A stretch of 64,000 nucleotides of DNA from Flavobacterium sp. HJJ (GTDB lineage: Bacteria > Bacteroidota > Bacteroidia > Flavobacteriales > Flavobacteriaceae), in assembly GCF_015351475.1 (NCBI RefSeq), contig NZ_JADKPR010000012.1, positions 62,001-126,000 of the forward strand, given 5' to 3'. Positions 42,266-52,151 of this stretch are shown piece by piece. Within the stretch, counting starts at the first letter, position 1. Each line of letters begins with the position of its first letter. A program made the translations under genes and the position numbers. The notes below the pieces were generated by a model, which ran no database searches, was not told the origin of the DNA, and saw only the letters and a program-made list of their open reading frames with translations.

Positions 42266-43642
42266 ATGAGAAAGTATAATTCTTCCTATCTGCTTTTCAT
42301 CGCTTTGGTTTCGGCTATGGGCGGACTGCTGTTTGGGTATGATTGGGTGGTGATTGGGGGCGCAAAGCCTTTTTATGAAGTCTTTTTTAATATTGCCAAT
42401 TCACCTTCGATGCAAGGCTTGGTTATGGGAAGTGCCATTTTAGGCTGTCTGCTAGGTGTAATGATTTCGGGGAGTTTGTCTGATAAATACGGAAGAAAAC
42501 CATTGATGATAGTCGCTTCAATATTCTTTACGCTCGCAGCTGCTGGCACCGGAATGATCGATACGATTGAATGGTTTATTATCTGGAGAGTTGTTGGCGG
42601 TATCGGTATCGGAATTGCTTCGAATCTTTCGCCCATGTATATCGCCGAAATTGCTCCGAGTGAATCCAGAGGGAAATTTGTTTCAATAAACCAATTGACT
42701 GTTGTGATAGGAATATTGGCAGCGCAGATTGTAAACTGGTTAATCGCTGATCCAATTGTAGAAGGTCAGGATATTTTGAATTCCTGGAACGGTCAGTGGG
42801 GCTGGAGATACATGTTTTGGGCAGGAGCCATTCCATCAGTAGCCTTTTTTGCTTTGATATTAATCATACCCGAAAGTCCAAGATGGCTTGCGAGTCAGCG
42901 AAAATATGATAAAGCGGCATCTGTTTTTACCAAAATTGGCGGGCTTGCTTTTGCAAAAGAACAAATTGAAGAATTGAAATCAAGTGCCGGAGACGTTAAA
43001 GAAGAAGCTAATTATAAAATGCTTTTTGAAGGTAAAATGCCAAAGATTCTGTTATTAGGAATTGTGATTGCGGTTTTTCAGCAGTGGTGCGGTATCAACG
43101 TAATTTTTAATTATGCTCAGGAAATATTTTCAGCAGCCGGCTATGGCGTTTCGGATATCTTGTTCAATATCGTAATTACGGGTGTAACCAACGTAATTTT
43201 CACATTCGTTGGAATGTATTTTGTAGACAGATGGGGAAGAAGAACGCTGATGCTCATGGGTTCAATTGGATTGTTTTTCATCTACGCGGCACTAGGCGCC
43301 TGCTATTATTTTGAAATAACTGGGCTTGCAGTTTTAGGGCTTGTTATAGCTGCAATTTCCTGCTACGCAATGACATTGGCACCCATTACCTGGGTCGTTT
43401 TATCTGAAATATTCCCGACAAAAATCCGGGCAATGGCTATGGCGGTTTCGACTTTTGCTCTTTGGACAGCCTGTTTCGTACTTACTTATACTTTTCCGAT
43501 ACTAAACAGCAGTCTTGGATCTTACGGGACATTCTGGCTATACGGTGTAATCTGCCTGTTGGGATTTGTTTTCCTCCGCATTTCGCTGCCGGAAACCAAA
43601 GGAAAGTCTTTAGAGGAAATAGAAAATGAATTGACAAAATAA
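42266..43642 (+). CDS. Sugar porter family MFS transporter
   Basis: The 458-residue protein has twelve predicted transmembrane helices and the sugar porter marks: SDKYGRKPLM between helices 2 and 3, IPESPRWL before the central loop, VDRWGRRTLM between helices 8 and 9, and LPETKGKSLEEIE at the end. These place it with XylE/GLUT-type H+-coupled sugar symporters of the inner membrane. The sugar is not determined. It is the first gene of the operon; DUF5107 follows after 14 bases. Confidence 0.92.
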   Translation: MRKYNSSYLLFIALVSAMGGLLFGYDWVVIGGAKPFYEVFFNIANSPSMQGLVMGSAILGCLLGVMISGSLSDKYGRKPLMIVASIFFTLAAAGTGMIDTIEWFIIWRVVGGIGIGIASNLSPMYIAEIAPSESRGKFVSINQLTVVIGILAAQIVNWLIADPIVEGQDILNSWNGQWGWRYMFWAGAIPSVAFFALILIIPESPRWLASQRKYDKAASVFTKIGGLAFAKEQIEELKSSAGDVKEEANYKMLFEGKMPKILLLGIVIAVFQQWCGINVIFNYAQEIFSAAGYGVSDILFNIVITGVTNVIFTFVGMYFVDRWGRRTLMLMGSIGLFFIYAALGACYYFEITGLAVLGLVIAAISCYAMTLAPITWVVLSEIFPTKIRAMAMAVSTFALWTACFVLTYTFPILNSSLGSYGTFWLYGVICLLGFVFLRISLPETKGKSLEEIENELTK

Positions 43643-43656
43643 TAGCATATAATAAA

Positions 43657-46600
43657 ATGGAAAATACAATTGCAGACAATCTGCATGCAGAACAATCAAT
43701 AAATGAAATGGTTCAGGACGAAAAAATAACAGCTTATCTGATTCAGTCTACTGTTAATGAAGATGGTGTGGTACGCGTTTGGGAAGAAAATATTCTACTC
43801 CCAACGTATCAGATTGGAGAAGAAGAAAAGAATCCTATTTTTCTTGAAAAACGTGTGTATCAGGGAAGTTCAGGAGCTGTTTATCCTTATACTGTGGTCG
43901 AAAAATTATCTGATGAAAAGGTTGATAAGTCGTATAATGCGGTATTTTTAGAAAATAAATACATCAAAATAATGATTCTGCCAGAGTTGGGCGGGCGCGT
44001 TCACATGGCGTATGACAAAGTAAAACAGCGTCATTTTGTATACTATAATCAGGTTATAAAGCCAGCTCTTGTTGGACTTACAGGGCCTTGGATTTCGGGT
44101 GGAATTGAGTTCAACTGGCCACAGCACCATCGTCCGAGCACTTTTTTGCCTACGGATTATAATATTGAGGAAAATGAAGATGGAAGTAAAACAATTTGGT
44201 GCAATGAAGTAGAGAGAATGTTCAGGACCAAAGGAATGCAGGGATTCACGCTGCATCCTGACAAAGCTTACATCGAAATTAAAGTAAAAATCTACAATCG
44301 TACTGCGTTTCCGCAGACATTCCTTTGGTGGGCGAATCCTGCTGTAGTTGTGAATGACGGTTATAAATCGGTTTTTCCACCTGATGTGAATGCAGTATTT
44401 GACCACGGAAAAAGAGACGTTTCTAAATTCCCGATTGCAACTGGAGAATATTACAAGCAGGATTATTCGGCGGGAGTAGATATTTCGAAATATAAAAACA
44501 TTCCGGTTCCAACCTCGTATATGGCAGTGCGGTCCAAATATAATTTTGTGGGCGGTTATGAAGATGATGTACAGGCTGGATTACTGCATGTGGCTAATCA
44601 TCATGTGTCTCCGGGAAAAAAACAATGGACATGGGGGAACGGAGATTTTGGTTTGGCTTGGGACAGAAATTTAACTGATAAAGACGGTCCGTATATCGAA
44701 TTAATGACAGGAGTTTTCACAGATAATCAGCCTGATTTTTCTTGGCTTCAGGCGTACGAAGAAAAGTCGTGGGTGCAGTATTTCATGCCGTATGCCGAAG
44801 TGGGTTATGTAAAAAATGCAACTAAAGATGCAATCATAAACATCGAAGTTGAAGGAAACGAAGCGGATCTGATTTTGTACACAACTGGTCTTTATGAAAA
44901 CTTAAAAATTGAATTAAAAGACAAGAAAAACACGGTATTGTTTGAGGATGAAATTACGATTTCGCCTGTAAATCCGTATAAAAAACGAGTTTCGATTGGA
45001 GAAACAGCATCTGAGGATTTGATTTTTACGGTTTATACTTCGAATGGTAAAATTCTGGTTCAGTATCAGGAAGAAAAGGCTGAGATTAAACCAGTTCCTG
45101 ACCCTGCAAAAGCGGCTTTAGATCCGAAAGATATTGCTTCAATGGAACAATTGTACCTGACAGGACTGCATTTGGAACAATACAGACACGCGACTTACAA
45201 TCCGCTGGATTATTATTTTGAAGCTTTAAGCAGAGATTCAAGAGATGTGAGATGTAATAATGCTGTCGGCCTTTTGATGCTAAGGAGAGGTCAGTTTGAA
45301 AAAGCCGAAACGTATTTCAGAACCGCAGTTGACGTTTTAACAGAACGCAATCCAAATCCGATTGACGGTGAACCACTTTACAATTTGGGTTATTGTTTGA
45401 AATTACAAGGAAAATTCGATGAGGCTTATAATTCTCTTTTCAAATCGACCTGGAATGCAGCGTGGCAGGATGCCGGTTTTTATGCATTGGCACAAATTGA
45501 CAGTATAAAAGGTGAATGGTCTGAAGCACTTGAAAGAGTGGAGTCGTCATTGATCCGCAACTGGCACAATCACAAAGCACGTCAATTGAAAACTTCTATT
45601 TTGAGAAAATTAAATAGAAATCAGGAAGCTTTGGCATGGATTGAAGAATCTATCAAAATCGACCGTTTCAATATGGGATGCCGTTTTGAGAAATATCTTC
45701 TGACAAAAGACCAATCGGTATTGGTCGAAATGAATATCATTATGCGTCAGTGGTCACACGGTTATATCGAATATGCATTGGATTTTGCCGGAGCAGGATT
45801 ATATGACGAAGCTTCTAAATTATTGCAGGAATCGATTAATGATACCGAAGAAGTTTATCCAATCGTGTATTATGCTTTGGGTTATTTTGCTTCAATGGCT
45901 GGAGATAAAGACGAAGCTATAGAATGGTACAAAAAAGGAGCTTTACAGTCACCTGAAAAGTGTTTTCCTAACCGTATTGAAGAAGTAAATATGCTGCAGG
46001 ACGCAATTCTGTTAAATCCTAAAGACACAAAAGCGCCTTATTATTTAGGGAATTTCTGGTATGCGTTCCGTCAATATGAGGATGCTGTAAAATGCTGGGA
46101 ACTGTCATACAGTATAGACGAAAAATTCCCTACCTTGTTAAGAAACCTTGCATTGGCTTATTTCAACAAAACAAATGATAAAGTGAAGGCTCAGGAAATG
46201 CTGGAAAAAGCATTTGCATTGGATACAGCCGATTCAAGAATTTTTATGGAATTAGATCAGCTGTACAAGAAGATTGGGAAAACTCCTGAATTCCGTTTAG
46301 AAGTTTTAAACCAATATCCAAATTTGGTTGAAGAACGTGATGATTTGTGCATCGAACGCATTACACTTTACAATCAGACAGGGAAATATGCTGTTGCAAA
46401 AGTATTGATTTCACAGCGAAAATTCCACCCTTGGGAAGGCGGAGAAGGAAAAGTTACTGGACAATATACTTTATGCAGGGTAGAATTAGCTAAAATAGCA
46501 ATTGCAGAAAACCGTTTTGCAGATGCCATACAATTGCTGAAAGAAACCGAAGTTTATCCGCATGATTTAGGCGAAGGAAAATTGAAAAATGCTGAAGAAA

Positions 46601-47040
46601 ATGAGGTTTTTTATTATAAAGGATTAGCATACAAAGGACTTGGTGATTTAGAAAATGCAGCAGCAAATTTTGTTGAAGCAACTTTGGGATCATCAGAACC
46701 GGTTCAGGCCTTTTTCTATAACGATCAGCAGCCGGATAAGATTTTTTATCAAGGACTGGCTTGGCGCGAATTAGGTGATGAAGACAAAGCCAGAAGCCGT
46801 TTCAATAAACTGCTGGCACATGGCGAAAAATATCTGTTTGAAAAATCAAGAATCGATTATTTCGCAGTATCGCTTCCGGATCTTGCCATTTGGGATGATG
46901 ATCTGAATGTTAGAAATCAGGTGCATTGCTATTATGTAATGGCTTTAGGTCACAGCGGATTAGGAAATGAAAAGGAATCTGAAAAATATTATCAGAAAGT
47001 GAAACAATTAGATATCAATAAACAGACTTTTCGTAAATAG
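43657..47040 (+). CDS. DUF5107-TPR protein
   Basis: This 1127-residue protein has no signal peptide, so it should be cytoplasmic. Residues about 35-420 match the DUF5107 pattern, which looks like a galactose-mutarotase-type beta-sandwich: LPELGGRVHMAYD, GPWISGGIEFNWPQHHRPSTF as a hallmark, QTFLWWANPAVVVND, GPYIELMTGVFTDNQPDF. From about residue 505 to the end there are many TPR-like helical pairs (CNNAVGLLMLRRGQFEKAE, YNLGYCLKLQGKFDEAYN, YYLGNFWYAFRQYEDAVKCW). It lies between a sugar porter and two GH2 genes. Conversion or cleavage of an imported sugar is plausible; no activity is shown here. Confidence 0.85.
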   Translation: MENTIADNLHAEQSINEMVQDEKITAYLIQSTVNEDGVVRVWEENILLPTYQIGEEEKNPIFLEKRVYQGSSGAVYPYTVVEKLSDEKVDKSYNAVFLENKYIKIMILPELGGRVHMAYDKVKQRHFVYYNQVIKPALVGLTGPWISGGIEFNWPQHHRPSTFLPTDYNIEENEDGSKTIWCNEVERMFRTKGMQGFTLHPDKAYIEIKVKIYNRTAFPQTFLWWANPAVVVNDGYKSVFPPDVNAVFDHGKRDVSKFPIATGEYYKQDYSAGVDISKYKNIPVPTSYMAVRSKYNFVGGYEDDVQAGLLHVANHHVSPGKKQWTWGNGDFGLAWDRNLTDKDGPYIELMTGVFTDNQPDFSWLQAYEEKSWVQYFMPYAEVGYVKNATKDAIINIEVEGNEADLILYTTGLYENLKIELKDKKNTVLFEDEITISPVNPYKKRVSIGETASEDLIFTVYTSNGKILVQYQEEKAEIKPVPDPAKAALDPKDIASMEQLYLTGLHLEQYRHATYNPLDYYFEALSRDSRDVRCNNAVGLLMLRRGQFEKAETYFRTAVDVLTERNPNPIDGEPLYNLGYCLKLQGKFDEAYNSLFKSTWNAAWQDAGFYALAQIDSIKGEWSEALERVESSLIRNWHNHKARQLKTSILRKLNRNQEALAWIEESIKIDRFNMGCRFEKYLLTKDQSVLVEMNIIMRQWSHGYIEYALDFAGAGLYDEASKLLQESINDTEEVYPIVYYALGYFASMAGDKDEAIEWYKKGALQSPEKCFPNRIEEVNMLQDAILLNPKDTKAPYYLGNFWYAFRQYEDAVKCWELSYSIDEKFPTLLRNLALAYFNKTNDKVKAQEMLEKAFALDTADSRIFMELDQLYKKIGKTPEFRLEVLNQYPNLVEERDDLCIERITLYNQTGKYAVAKVLISQRKFHPWEGGEGKVTGQYTLCRVELAKIAIAENRFADAIQLLKETEVYPHDLGEGKLKNAEENEVFYYKGLAYKGLGDLENAAANFVEATLGSSEPVQAFFYNDQQPDKIFYQGLAWRELGDEDKARSRFNKLLAHGEKYLFEKSRIDYFAVSLPDLAIWDDDLNVRNQVHCYYVMALGHSGLGNEKESEKYYQKVKQLDINKQTFRK

Positions 47041-47082
47041 AAAGGTTTTGTTTCCGATATCATAATTATAAAATTTAATAAA

Positions 47083-49875
47083 ATGAAAATCAAACCTATC
47101 ATAACAGCTCTTCTTTGTCTGCTGTTTCTCTCTTCATGGGATTCGAGAGAGAAAACAGTTATGGACATTTCCGGTGAATGGACAGTGCAGCTCGACAGTA
47201 CAGACAGCGGACTGAAAAACGGCTGGCAGAACATGAGTTTTAAGCAATTGATGAAATTGCCGGGGACTACTGATGATGCGGGCCTTGGAGTTCCCAATAA
47301 ACTAAAACCAAGTTTAGAGAAACTACAGATGAGTCATCTAACTCGAAAAAATAGTTATCTGGGAGCGGCCTGGTACACGCGCGAAATCTCGGTGCCAAAT
47401 AATTGGAAAGGGAAAGAATTTATTCTAAAACTGGAACGCGTTATATGGAAAACCAATGTCTGGATTGACGGACAAGAAGTAGCAGGAGAGCAAAACAGCT
47501 TGATTGCCCCTCATTATTTTGACCTCACAAAATATCTTACTGCCGGAAAAACGCATCGTATAACGATTCGTGTGGACAACCGAAAACAGTTTGATATCAG
47601 TGTTGATAATATGGCGCATTCTTATACCAATGAAACGCAGATTATCTGGAACGGAATCATTGGCAGAATGGAAATCGAAGCTTTTGATGCGGTCCGAATT
47701 GCAAATCTTCAGGTAAAACCGGAAATCAGTACAGGAATTGCTAAGGTGAAAGTGGTTCTTAACAACAACGCAAAAAATACAAAAGGAATTCTGAGTATTA
47801 CAGTTGTAAATAAAAAGACTACCATTTCAGCGGAAACACTTCAAAGAGAAATCCAGATAAAAACTGGAGAATCAGCTGTGGAGGCCGATTATAATATGGG
47901 TAAAGACATAAAGCTCTGGAGTGAATTTTCACCTGAGTTATATGAATTAAAAGCCGAATTGAAAGCAGGAAAAAATCAATCGAATTTTTCTGTTGATTTT
48001 GGAATGCGAAGTTTTTCGAGAAAAGGTTCAGTACTGTCGATTAATGAACAGCCGGTATTTTTGAGAGGAACATTAGAATGTGATATTTTTCCGCTTACAG
48101 GGCATCCGCCAATGGATAAAGAAGGCTGGAGAAAAGTTTTTGGCACTGCGAGAAACTGGGGATTGAATCACCTGCGTTTTCACTCTTGGTGTCCGCCGCA
48201 GGCAGCATTTGAGGTTGCTGACGAAATGGGTTTTTACCTTCAGGTAGAATTGCCGGTCTGGAGTCTTAAAATCGGTCAGGATCAAAAAACAACAGACTTT
48301 CTATACGCCGAAGCACAGCGTATGATTGATGAATATGGAAATCATCCGTCATTCTGTATGTGGTCGATGGGTAATGAACTGCAGGGCGACATGACTGTTT
48401 TGACCAAATTGATGAACAGTTTAAAAGCCAAAGATGACAGACATCTTTATACCACAACTTCATTTACTTTCGAAAAAGGGCATGGCGACTGGCCGGAACT
48501 CGAAGATGATTTTTTTATTACACAATGGACAAAGAAAGGATGGGTTCGCGGGCAAGGTGTTTTTAACAGTGAATCCCCAACGTTCAACAAAGATTATGCT
48601 GCTTCTGTTGAAGGAATGACAGTTCCTTTGGTGACGCATGAAATCGGTCAGTATGCGGTTTATCCTAAAATTGATGAAATTTCTAAATACACAGGAGTTT
48701 TGGAACCCATCAATTTTAAATCGGTTAAAGAAGATTTAGAACGTAAAGGTTTAATAAACAAAGCTGCTGATTATACAAAAGCGTCGGGAAAATTGGCAGT
48801 GATTCTGTACAAAGAAGAAATCGAAAGAGCCTTAAAAACAGCGGGAATCAGCGGTTTTCAATTATTGGATCTGCATGATTTTCCAGGACAGGGAACAGCA
48901 TTGGTTGGACTTTTGGATGCTTTTTGGGACAGTAAGGGATTAATTTCACCAGAGGAGTTCAGGCAGTTCTCGGCTCCGGTAGTACCATTGCTGCGTTTTG
49001 CTAAAGCAACGTATACAAACGATGAATCTTTTACTGCTTCTTTGGATATCAGTAATTATTCGGATGCAGTTTTGAAAGATCAGGAAGTAGAATGGAGCAT
49101 TAACGACGGCAATACTGTAGTCGCTTCCGGCAGCACAAAATATGCAGTTTCTATTGGTTACAATCATAAAATATTAGATATAAATGAGAGCCTTCAGAAA
49201 ATAACGAAAGCGGCAAAATTAACAGTTACTGTAAATCTGAAAGGGACAAATTATAAAAACCAATGGAATATCTGGGTGTATCCGCAGCAACAGGCTGTAG
49301 ATTACGGAAAAGTAGCTTACACCAGAAATCTTGATGAAGCCTACAAACTTCTGAAGGCGGGTAAAAAAGTACTGCTAAATCCTGATTGGAAAAAAATTAA
49401 GGGAATAGAAGGGAAATTTGTTCCTGTATTTTGGAGTCCGGTACATTTTCCTAAACAGGCAGGAACTATGGGCGTGCTTTGCGATCCTTCGCACAAAGCT
49501 TTGGCTAATTTCCCGACCGATATGAATACCGACTGGCAATGGTGGGATTTGAATGTAAATTCGACAACGCTTATTATGGACACTGTTGTTGGAGGAAATC
49601 CTATTGTAGAAATGGTAGACAATTTTGCTAATAACCGTAAGTTGGCATCACTTTTTGAAGGAAGTATAGGATCTGGAAAATTAGTAATTGCCTCTTTTGA
49701 TCTGGCAGCCGATTTAGAGAAACGCCCGGCTGCAAAACAGCTGCTGATTTCAATCTTAAAATACATGAACAGCGAATCCTTTAATCCGGAAGTAATAAAG
49801 AATCCTGAAATCTTAAAATCAGTTTTAACAGAGCAGAAGGAGAAAGGCAAGGAAGACGCGAAGAGTATTTATTAA
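47083..49875 (+). CDS. Glycoside hydrolase family 2-type enzyme (first of two)
   Basis: The 930-residue protein has a signal peptide (about 1-18). It shows the GH2 order: jelly-roll sugar-binding domain (GEWTVQLDS to HSYTNETQIIWNGIIGRMEIEA, about 28-210), an Ig-like domain, then a TIM barrel with HPSFCMWSMGNELQGD, in which Glu follows Asn as the usual acid/base. VTHEIGQY likely holds the nucleophile. The extra C-terminal about 300 residues carry an Ig-like and another sandwich domain. The signal sequence ends LSSWDS, where a lipoprotein would have Cys. GH2 includes beta-galactosidases, glucuronidases and mannosidases; the substrate cannot be told. Confidence 0.85.
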   Translation: MKIKPIITALLCLLFLSSWDSREKTVMDISGEWTVQLDSTDSGLKNGWQNMSFKQLMKLPGTTDDAGLGVPNKLKPSLEKLQMSHLTRKNSYLGAAWYTREISVPNNWKGKEFILKLERVIWKTNVWIDGQEVAGEQNSLIAPHYFDLTKYLTAGKTHRITIRVDNRKQFDISVDNMAHSYTNETQIIWNGIIGRMEIEAFDAVRIANLQVKPEISTGIAKVKVVLNNNAKNTKGILSITVVNKKTTISAETLQREIQIKTGESAVEADYNMGKDIKLWSEFSPELYELKAELKAGKNQSNFSVDFGMRSFSRKGSVLSINEQPVFLRGTLECDIFPLTGHPPMDKEGWRKVFGTARNWGLNHLRFHSWCPPQAAFEVADEMGFYLQVELPVWSLKIGQDQKTTDFLYAEAQRMIDEYGNHPSFCMWSMGNELQGDMTVLTKLMNSLKAKDDRHLYTTTSFTFEKGHGDWPELEDDFFITQWTKKGWVRGQGVFNSESPTFNKDYAASVEGMTVPLVTHEIGQYAVYPKIDEISKYTGVLEPINFKSVKEDLERKGLINKAADYTKASGKLAVILYKEEIERALKTAGISGFQLLDLHDFPGQGTALVGLLDAFWDSKGLISPEEFRQFSAPVVPLLRFAKATYTNDESFTASLDISNYSDAVLKDQEVEWSINDGNTVVASGSTKYAVSIGYNHKILDINESLQKITKAAKLTVTVNLKGTNYKNQWNIWVYPQQQAVDYGKVAYTRNLDEAYKLLKAGKKVLLNPDWKKIKGIEGKFVPVFWSPVHFPKQAGTMGVLCDPSHKALANFPTDMNTDWQWWDLNVNSTTLIMDTVVGGNPIVEMVDNFANNRKLASLFEGSIGSGKLVIASFDLAADLEKRPAAKQLLISILKYMNSESFNPEVIKNPEILKSVLTEQKEKGKEDAKSIY

Positions 49876-49880
49876 AAACA

Positions 49881-49926
49881 ATTGGTACTAAACTAAATTT
49901 AAATATAGATTGTGTTTAGTACCAAT
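49881..49926 (+). repeat. 13-bp inverted repeat between the two GH2 genes
   Basis: ATTGGTACTAAAC (49881-49893) is exactly complementary to GTTTAGTACCAAT (49914-49926), with a 20-base loop. There is no T-run. It may attenuate transcription into the second GH2 gene or be a protein-binding site. Confidence 0.6.
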
Positions 49927-50024
49927 TATGATGTTGTGATCTTTTGAAATTATTTTAATATGAGGTAGGTGATACATAGTTTTTGGGGAGTTAATTTGTT
50001 AGTATTAAAAATAAAATTTTTAAA

Positions 50025-52037
50025 ATGAAAAAGACATTTGGTTTAATTCTGTTGTTAATTTGTACGATGTTTTTGACTTCTTTTTACAAAGGAGAGAAAC
50101 AAGCAGTCCGAAAAACAATCTCATTAAATGGTAGTTGGAACTTTTCCGTTGATTCTTTGTCAATAGGAAAATCAAATCATTGGGAGACAAATGGATTGCC
50201 TAAAAATACATCCAGAATAGTTAGTGTGCCTCATGTGTGGAATGTTGAAAAAGGATTGGAAAAATATACAGGAAATTGTTGGTATGAACGTGATTTTGAA
50301 GTTTCTGAAAGCGATTTACAAAAAACGGTTCGTATTCAGTTTGATGCCGTTTACCATGATGCTGTCATATATATTAATGGTAAAAAAGCAGGTGAACATA
50401 TAGGCTCTGGTTATAATCGCTTTTTTATAGATATTTCGTCTTTTATTAAAAAAGGGAATAACACACTTATTGTTATTGTAAATAATGATTTTTCACGTAA
50501 TACTATTCCTTTTCTAAAAAGTTACGATTGGGCTAATGATGGAGGAATTTATAGAAGTGTATCTTTGGTCATTACCGAACCTCAAGCTGTAAAAAATATA
50601 AAAATTGTTGGAACACCTAATGGGAGCAAAGGTGTTGCGGACATTGATGTTAGTTTTATTGAAAATAGTAAAATAGATTTTTCGAAGCTGAAATTAATGG
50701 TTAAAATAACCGAAGAAAATCAAGCTACAAATAAAATTATTTTCAATTCTGAGCTAAAAGGTAAATTGGAAAATGATGATTTTAAGACGGTATTAAATTT
50801 TGATAAAATAAATTCTTGGCATTTTGATGCCCCAAATTTGTACAAACTAACTTTACAGTTATTTATAGATGGAAATTTAAAAGATGAATACACAACGGTA
50901 TTTGGTTTCAGAAGTATTAAAATTGAAAAAAATCGATATGTTTTAAATGGAGAACCTATTCGTTTGATGGGAGTAGAATGGATGCCGGGTTCTAATATGG
51001 AGCGCGGCATGGCTGAAACGACTGCTGATTTTGAAAAAAATCTCAAATTGATGAAGAATGCCAACTGTATTTTTACCCGTTTTCATTGGCAGCAGGATGA
51101 AGCTGTTTTTGATTGGTGTGACAGAAATGGAATTTTGGTTCAGGAAGAAATTCCTTATTGGGGCGGCGCTACAATGCTTAATGATACACTGCTTGCATTA
51201 GGAAGAAAACATTTAATTGAAATGACTGAGAATCATTATAACCATCCTTCTATAATAAGTTGGGGAATAGGTAATGAATTAGAAAGTCATAATCCAGAGA
51301 ATGTAAATAGATTAAGAACACTCTATAACGAAGCTAAAAAAATAGATGCTTCAAGGCTGGTTAATTTTGTTTCTAATAAATTACACAAGGGAAAACCTAT
51401 CCAAAAAGACTATGTTCCTGATGCTTCAGGAGAGTTTGATATGCTAATGTTTAACGAATATTACAGTACATGGTTTGGTCAAAGTATTGATGTTATTGGA
51501 GGTGAATTAGATCGTATTTCAGGAGAGTATAATAACAAACCGATAACTATTTCAGAGTGGGGATTATGTGAGCCTGCTCACAAAGGAGGTGACCCGAGAC
51601 GGATAAAAGAAATGGCCGAACAATTAGAAATTTACGGTTCAAAAGATTATGTTGCCGGTGCCATTTATTTTTGTCTCAATGATTACCGCACCCACATGGG
51701 AGAAGATTTTACATATGCTTATCCTTTAAGAGTACATGGTGTTTGTGATATTTTTGGAAATCCAAAACCTTCATATTACGCATTGAAAAAGGAAAGTTCT
51801 CCTGTTATTATTAAATCAGTTGAGATAAAAAACGGCACTGCAAATATTACTCTTTTAGGAAAAAATACAATCCCAAGTTATACTTTAAGGAATTATGTAA
51901 TTGTTTGTGGGAACGAAAAAGTTGTTATTGACAAATTGGAACCAGGTCAAGAAAGAACTTTTAAAATAAAAATAAGAGCGAATGAGTTTTCAATCATTAG
52001 ACCAACAGGATTTGAAGTGGTTAATCATAAGCTTTAA
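50025..52037 (+). CDS. Glycoside hydrolase family 2-type enzyme (second)
   Basis: The 670-residue protein has a signal peptide (about 1-20). It has the GH2 modules: sugar-binding domain (LNGSWNFSVDSL, VPHVWNVEKGLEKYTGNCWYERDF, SYDWANDGGIYRSVSL), Ig-like middle, and a TIM barrel with HPSIISWGIGNELESH (acid/base Glu) and ITISEWGLCEP (nucleophile Glu). It is smaller than its neighbour and a beta-glucuronidase or beta-galactosidase type is most likely. It closes the operon and is followed by a strong terminator. Confidence 0.9.
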   Translation: MKKTFGLILLLICTMFLTSFYKGEKQAVRKTISLNGSWNFSVDSLSIGKSNHWETNGLPKNTSRIVSVPHVWNVEKGLEKYTGNCWYERDFEVSESDLQKTVRIQFDAVYHDAVIYINGKKAGEHIGSGYNRFFIDISSFIKKGNNTLIVIVNNDFSRNTIPFLKSYDWANDGGIYRSVSLVITEPQAVKNIKIVGTPNGSKGVADIDVSFIENSKIDFSKLKLMVKITEENQATNKIIFNSELKGKLENDDFKTVLNFDKINSWHFDAPNLYKLTLQLFIDGNLKDEYTTVFGFRSIKIEKNRYVLNGEPIRLMGVEWMPGSNMERGMAETTADFEKNLKLMKNANCIFTRFHWQQDEAVFDWCDRNGILVQEEIPYWGGATMLNDTLLALGRKHLIEMTENHYNHPSIISWGIGNELESHNPENVNRLRTLYNEAKKIDASRLVNFVSNKLHKGKPIQKDYVPDASGEFDMLMFNEYYSTWFGQSIDVIGGELDRISGEYNNKPITISEWGLCEPAHKGGDPRRIKEMAEQLEIYGSKDYVAGAIYFCLNDYRTHMGEDFTYAYPLRVHGVCDIFGNPKPSYYALKKESSPVIIKSVEIKNGTANITLLGKNTIPSYTLRNYVIVCGNEKVVIDKLEPGQERTFKIKIRANEFSIIRPTGFEVVNHKL

Positions 52038-52091
52038 GAAAAGACGAAGCGTTAACAAGTATTTACCAGGATAAAAATGGTTTAATTTTTT

Positions 52092-52136
52092 AAAAACAGA
52101 ACCAGCAAAAATAGTTTTGCTGGTTCTGTTTTTTTA
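52092..52136 (+). terminator. Terminator after the GH2 operon
   Basis: AAAAACAGAACCAGCAAAA pairs with TTTTGCTGGTTCTGTTTTT around an ATAG loop and continues into T. The A-rich left arm could also stop the minus-strand SnoaL-like gene. Confidence 0.92.
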
Positions 52137-52151
52137 TATTGTAATTGATTT

